From Fibrobacter sp. (lineage in GTDB: Bacteria > Fibrobacterota > Fibrobacteria > Fibrobacterales > Fibrobacteraceae), in contig JABUUR010000514.1 of NCBI GenBank assembly GCA_021443065.1, positions 1 through 8,554 of the forward strand: a stretch of 8,554 nucleotides of DNA, given 5' to 3'. Made by a program: the position numbers and the translations under genes. The notes under the pieces were generated by a model. The model searched no databases and was not told where the DNA came from. It saw only the letters and a list, made by a program, of their open reading frames with translations. Positions 6,691-8,554 of this stretch are shown here, in pieces; the stretch's first letter is position 1; each line of letters starts with the position of its first letter.

Positions 6691-7068
6691 ATGAGAAAGT
6701 TTATCGTCTTTTTAATCGTGATGGTTTCCGCCTTGCTTGTTTCTTGCGCCGCAGAAAGGCAGGGCCTGGTTTGCGAGGAAATCGAATACCGGCTGAACAC
6801 CATGACCTATTCTCCGGACCAACGGGCCTACATGGAAGAGGAACTCCAGACTTGCCGTGCGGAGGAATCCAAGAAAAAGGGCGAGTCCATGGGTAAGAGC
6901 ATTTACGAACGTTACGCCGACAGCGATTCCTTGGCGAAGCAGTCCAACGGTTCCCAGGACATTTCCGTGTCGGATGCCCTTAGGGATTCTTCGGGCGTGG
7001 AGACCCAGAGCATTTACGACCGCTACTCCAACAAGAATGGCGGACCGTCTGAGACCGGGCAGGAGTAG
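6691..7068 (+). CDS. Small lipoprotein with duplicated SIY[ED]RY motif
   Basis: This 125-residue protein has an N-terminal MRKF, a hydrophobic core and the lipobox LVSC, so Cys19 would be lipidated after signal peptidase II cleavage. Residue 20 is Ala, not Asp, so the E. coli inner-membrane retention rule does not apply. The mature part begins with a short helical region (about 26-66) holding C28 and C55, which could form a disulfide, and ends in a hydrophilic, probably disordered tail. The tail repeats a motif: SIYERY (70-75) and SIYDRY (107-112), each followed by acidic, Ser and Asn-rich residues. It starts 8 bases after the propeller gene, with AGG overlapping that gene's stop codon. I do not recognise the family. 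Its position suggests it acts with the propeller protein at the cell envelope. Confidence 0.75.
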   Translation: MRKFIVFLIVMVSALLVSCAAERQGLVCEEIEYRLNTMTYSPDQRAYMEEELQTCRAEESKKKGESMGKSIYERYADSDSLAKQSNGSQDISVSDALRDSSGVETQSIYDRYSNKNGGPSETGQE

Positions 7069-7075
7069 GGCGTAA

Positions 7076-8404
7076 ATGGCTATGGTGCAGACTCTGGCGG
7101 GCGAATTTTTCGAGCCGGAACTTCCGAGGCGCCTGCTTAAAATCGCAGCGGATATCGTCGATGCCGGCGGCCGGGCCTACCTTGTGGGCGGCTGGGTGCG
7201 CGACGCCCTTCTTGGCAAGAATTGCCGCGATTACGATGTGGAAGTCTATGACCTTACACAGGACCAGTTGTTGCCGATTCTTTCGAAGTACGGCAAGACA
7301 AATCTCGTCGGGAAAGCCTTCGGTGTCATCCATTTGTCCATGAAGGGCGAGTCTTTGGATTTTTCTTTTCCGAGAACCGAGAGCAAGGTCGGTTATGGCC
7401 ATAAGGGTTTTGTAGTCCATACCGACGCCAAGTTGAGTTTCAGGGAGGCCGCCCTGCGTCGGGACTTTACCATCAACGCCATGGGCATGGAACTGCCGGA
7501 TTTAAGGCTCTGCGACCCCTACGGCGGCATTGAGGACTTGAAAAACAGCTGCCTGCGCCATGTGGGGCCGGCCTTTGCCGAAGATTCCCTCCGTATTCTT
7601 CGGGGGGTGCAGTTTGCCAGCCGATTCGCCTTGAATCTGGCTCCCGAGACCGTTGAAATTTGCCGCACCCTTTCTCTGGACGACTTGAGCATGGAGCGCC
7701 TTTTTGAAGAATTCAAGAAGTGGCTGCTCAAGCCGGGCAAACCCTCCCTAGGGTTGAAGGCTTTTCTCCAGATAGGGCTGGACGAATACTTCCCGCAGGT
7801 TCAACCTATGGGAGGTTCGTCTCGTGACGAGGGCTGGATAATCTTGGGGCAACTTCTGGACGGTGTGGCCAACAACCGCAACGGCCTTACCGACGAAGAG
7901 TCCTCGGAACTTGCCTTTGCGGCATTGCTTTCGGGGAATGCCTTACCGGGATGTCCTTGCGGCGATGTGCGGGAAGTCGCCCGCAAGTTCCTTGCCCGCA
8001 TCACCAACGAAATCCATCTGGATCGCAAGGTGCCCGAAATTCTCAAGTGCTATGGCGAACTGGATTTCGAGACGGTTCCCACGGCTCCTACCTTGCGCCG
8101 GCTGGCGGTGCGTCTCGACAGCTTAAAACTTTTGGCCCTGCTGGTAAAATGTACGCCCGCTTCCTTGTTCAAGAAACCCTCCTTTGCAGACGATTTTTGG
8201 CAGGCCGCCTCGGGGCTTGACTTGCTCGACGCCGCGCCCCAGCCCTACCTTACGGGAAAAATGCTGCTGGACCTCGGGGTGAAACCCGGAAAGCAGATGG
8301 GAGAAATCATCAAGAAGAGTTTTGAACTTCAGTTGGATGGAGTGTTGACGGACGCTGTTTCTGCTGTCGCCTGGGCGGACCGGTTTCTGAGCCCCCGGCC
8401 TTGA
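7076..8404 (+). CDS. cca: CCA tRNA nucleotidyltransferase / poly(A) polymerase family protein
   Basis: The 442-residue protein belongs to the class II nucleotidyltransferases that add CCA (or poly(A)) to RNA 3' ends in the cytoplasm. The head domain has YLVGGWVRDALLG (35-47) and the metal-binding pair D52 and D54 (RDYDVE). RRDFTINAMG (128-137) is the family motif for ribose and template contact, followed by DPYGGIEDL (147-155) and EDSLRILRGVQFASRF (169-184), the ERxxR-like motif. The C-terminus (YLTGKMLLDLGVKPGKQMGE, then LQLDGVLTD) is the tail seen in bacterial CCA enzymes that also carry an HD domain. The HD region between (about 240-350) lacks the usual HD pair: the place for ALLHD reads AALLSG (282-287). 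The ATG at 7076 follows AGGAG (7061-7065) and AGGG (7067-7070), which overlap the lipoprotein stop codon; a second ATG at 7082 is possible. Poly(A) polymerase activity cannot be excluded. Confidence 0.9.
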   Translation: MAMVQTLAGEFFEPELPRRLLKIAADIVDAGGRAYLVGGWVRDALLGKNCRDYDVEVYDLTQDQLLPILSKYGKTNLVGKAFGVIHLSMKGESLDFSFPRTESKVGYGHKGFVVHTDAKLSFREAALRRDFTINAMGMELPDLRLCDPYGGIEDLKNSCLRHVGPAFAEDSLRILRGVQFASRFALNLAPETVEICRTLSLDDLSMERLFEEFKKWLLKPGKPSLGLKAFLQIGLDEYFPQVQPMGGSSRDEGWIILGQLLDGVANNRNGLTDEESSELAFAALLSGNALPGCPCGDVREVARKFLARITNEIHLDRKVPEILKCYGELDFETVPTAPTLRRLAVRLDSLKLLALLVKCTPASLFKKPSFADDFWQAASGLDLLDAAPQPYLTGKMLLDLGVKPGKQMGEIIKKSFELQLDGVLTDAVSAVAWADRFLSPRP

Positions 8405-8408
8405 CCCT

Positions 8409-8424
8409 CTGTCATCCCGGGCCC
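8409..8424 (+). repeat. GTCATCCCGGG-family repeat, truncated copy
   Basis: CTGTCATCCCGGGCCC begins 4 bases after the cca-type stop codon and matches the first 13 bases of the next copy exactly. It lacks the second arm, so it appears to be a partial unit. Confidence 0.6.
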
Positions 8425-8430
8425 CTTCCG

Positions 8431-8457
8431 CTGTCATCCCGGGCTTGCCCCGGGATC
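8431..8457 (+). repeat. GTCATCCCGGG-family repeat, minimal complete copy
   Basis: ATCCCGGG (8436-8443) and CCCGGGAT (8449-8456) form a perfect 8-bp stem with the loop CTTGC. It lacks the internal CCTAAGCCTGCCCCGG segment of the longer copy that follows. No T-tract follows, so it is not an obvious intrinsic terminator. Confidence 0.75.
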
Positions 8458-8472
8458 CCTCGCCTCTATTCT

Positions 8473-8516
8473 CTGTCATCCCGGCCTAAGCCTGCCCCGG
8501 GCTTGCCCCGGGATCT
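8473..8516 (+). repeat. GTCATCCCGGG-family repeat, long copy after the cca-type gene
   Basis: This copy is the reverse complement of 1883-1934 apart from 8 bases missing here; 40 bases are identical (8473-8512 with 1934-1895). It folds into an inner CCCGGG/CCCGGG stem (8496-8501 with 8507-8512) and a small GGC-CTAA-GCC stem (8483-8492). The remaining 38 bases to the window end show nothing recognisable. Confidence 0.85.
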
Positions 8517-8554
8517 CTCAATCCGCAGGGTCGCTGAATAAGCTTACACGCAAA

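Noticed and set aside
8409..8516. Three spaced repeats as a possible CRISPR array
   Set aside because: The copies differ in length (16, 27 and 44 bases), are separated by only 6 and 15 bases, and are nested palindromes. No cas genes are present.

Overview
The window is bacterial and gene-dense. The mix of genes suggests a Fibrobacter-like (Fibrobacterota) or related FCB-group bacterium: a Corynebacterium-type GT4 glycogen synthase, a secreted propeller protein with a C-terminal module like those of type IX secretion cargo, a full three-domain DsbD, and intergenic repeats built on GTCATCCCGGG. This assignment is an inference from gene content; nothing here is diagnostic of a species.

Layout. 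Bases 1-408 hold the C-terminal end of a probable secreted alpha/beta-hydrolase, followed by a very clear intrinsic terminator (459-499). A short leader with a hairpin next to the ribosome binding site precedes glgA (552-1784, +). glgA and dsbD (2012-3940, -) converge on a 227-base spacer that holds no gene but several GC-rich palindromes. dsbD is divergent from a four-gene + strand cluster: a sigma-70 family (ECF-like) sigma factor (3992-4597), a secreted beta-propeller protein (4616-6682), a small lipoprotein (6691-7068) and a CCA-adding enzyme/poly(A) polymerase family protein (7076-8404). Gaps within the cluster are 18, 8 and 7 bases, so it is probably one operon. The last 150 bases carry three more copies or part-copies of the GTCATCCCGGG repeat, in the opposite orientation to those in the glgA/dsbD spacer.

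How the parts may fit together. glgA stands alone as a carbohydrate-storage gene. DsbD would carry electrons from the cytoplasm to periplasmic thiol proteins; the hydrolase fragment and the lipoprotein both contain cysteines that could be oxidised outside the cytoplasm. The sigma factor, propeller and lipoprotein look like a regulator with two exported proteins of unknown role, and no anti-sigma factor is visible. The cca-type gene appears to be a housekeeping gene at the end of that transcription unit.

The points most worth a second look are the sigma/propeller/lipoprotein cluster, the duplicated SIY[ED]RY motif of the lipoprotein, a nine-adenine run in the linker of dsbD, the inverted 40-base repeat pair, and the apparent loss of the HD catalytic residues in the CCA-type enzyme. 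No tRNA, rRNA, CRISPR array, transposase or phage gene was seen.
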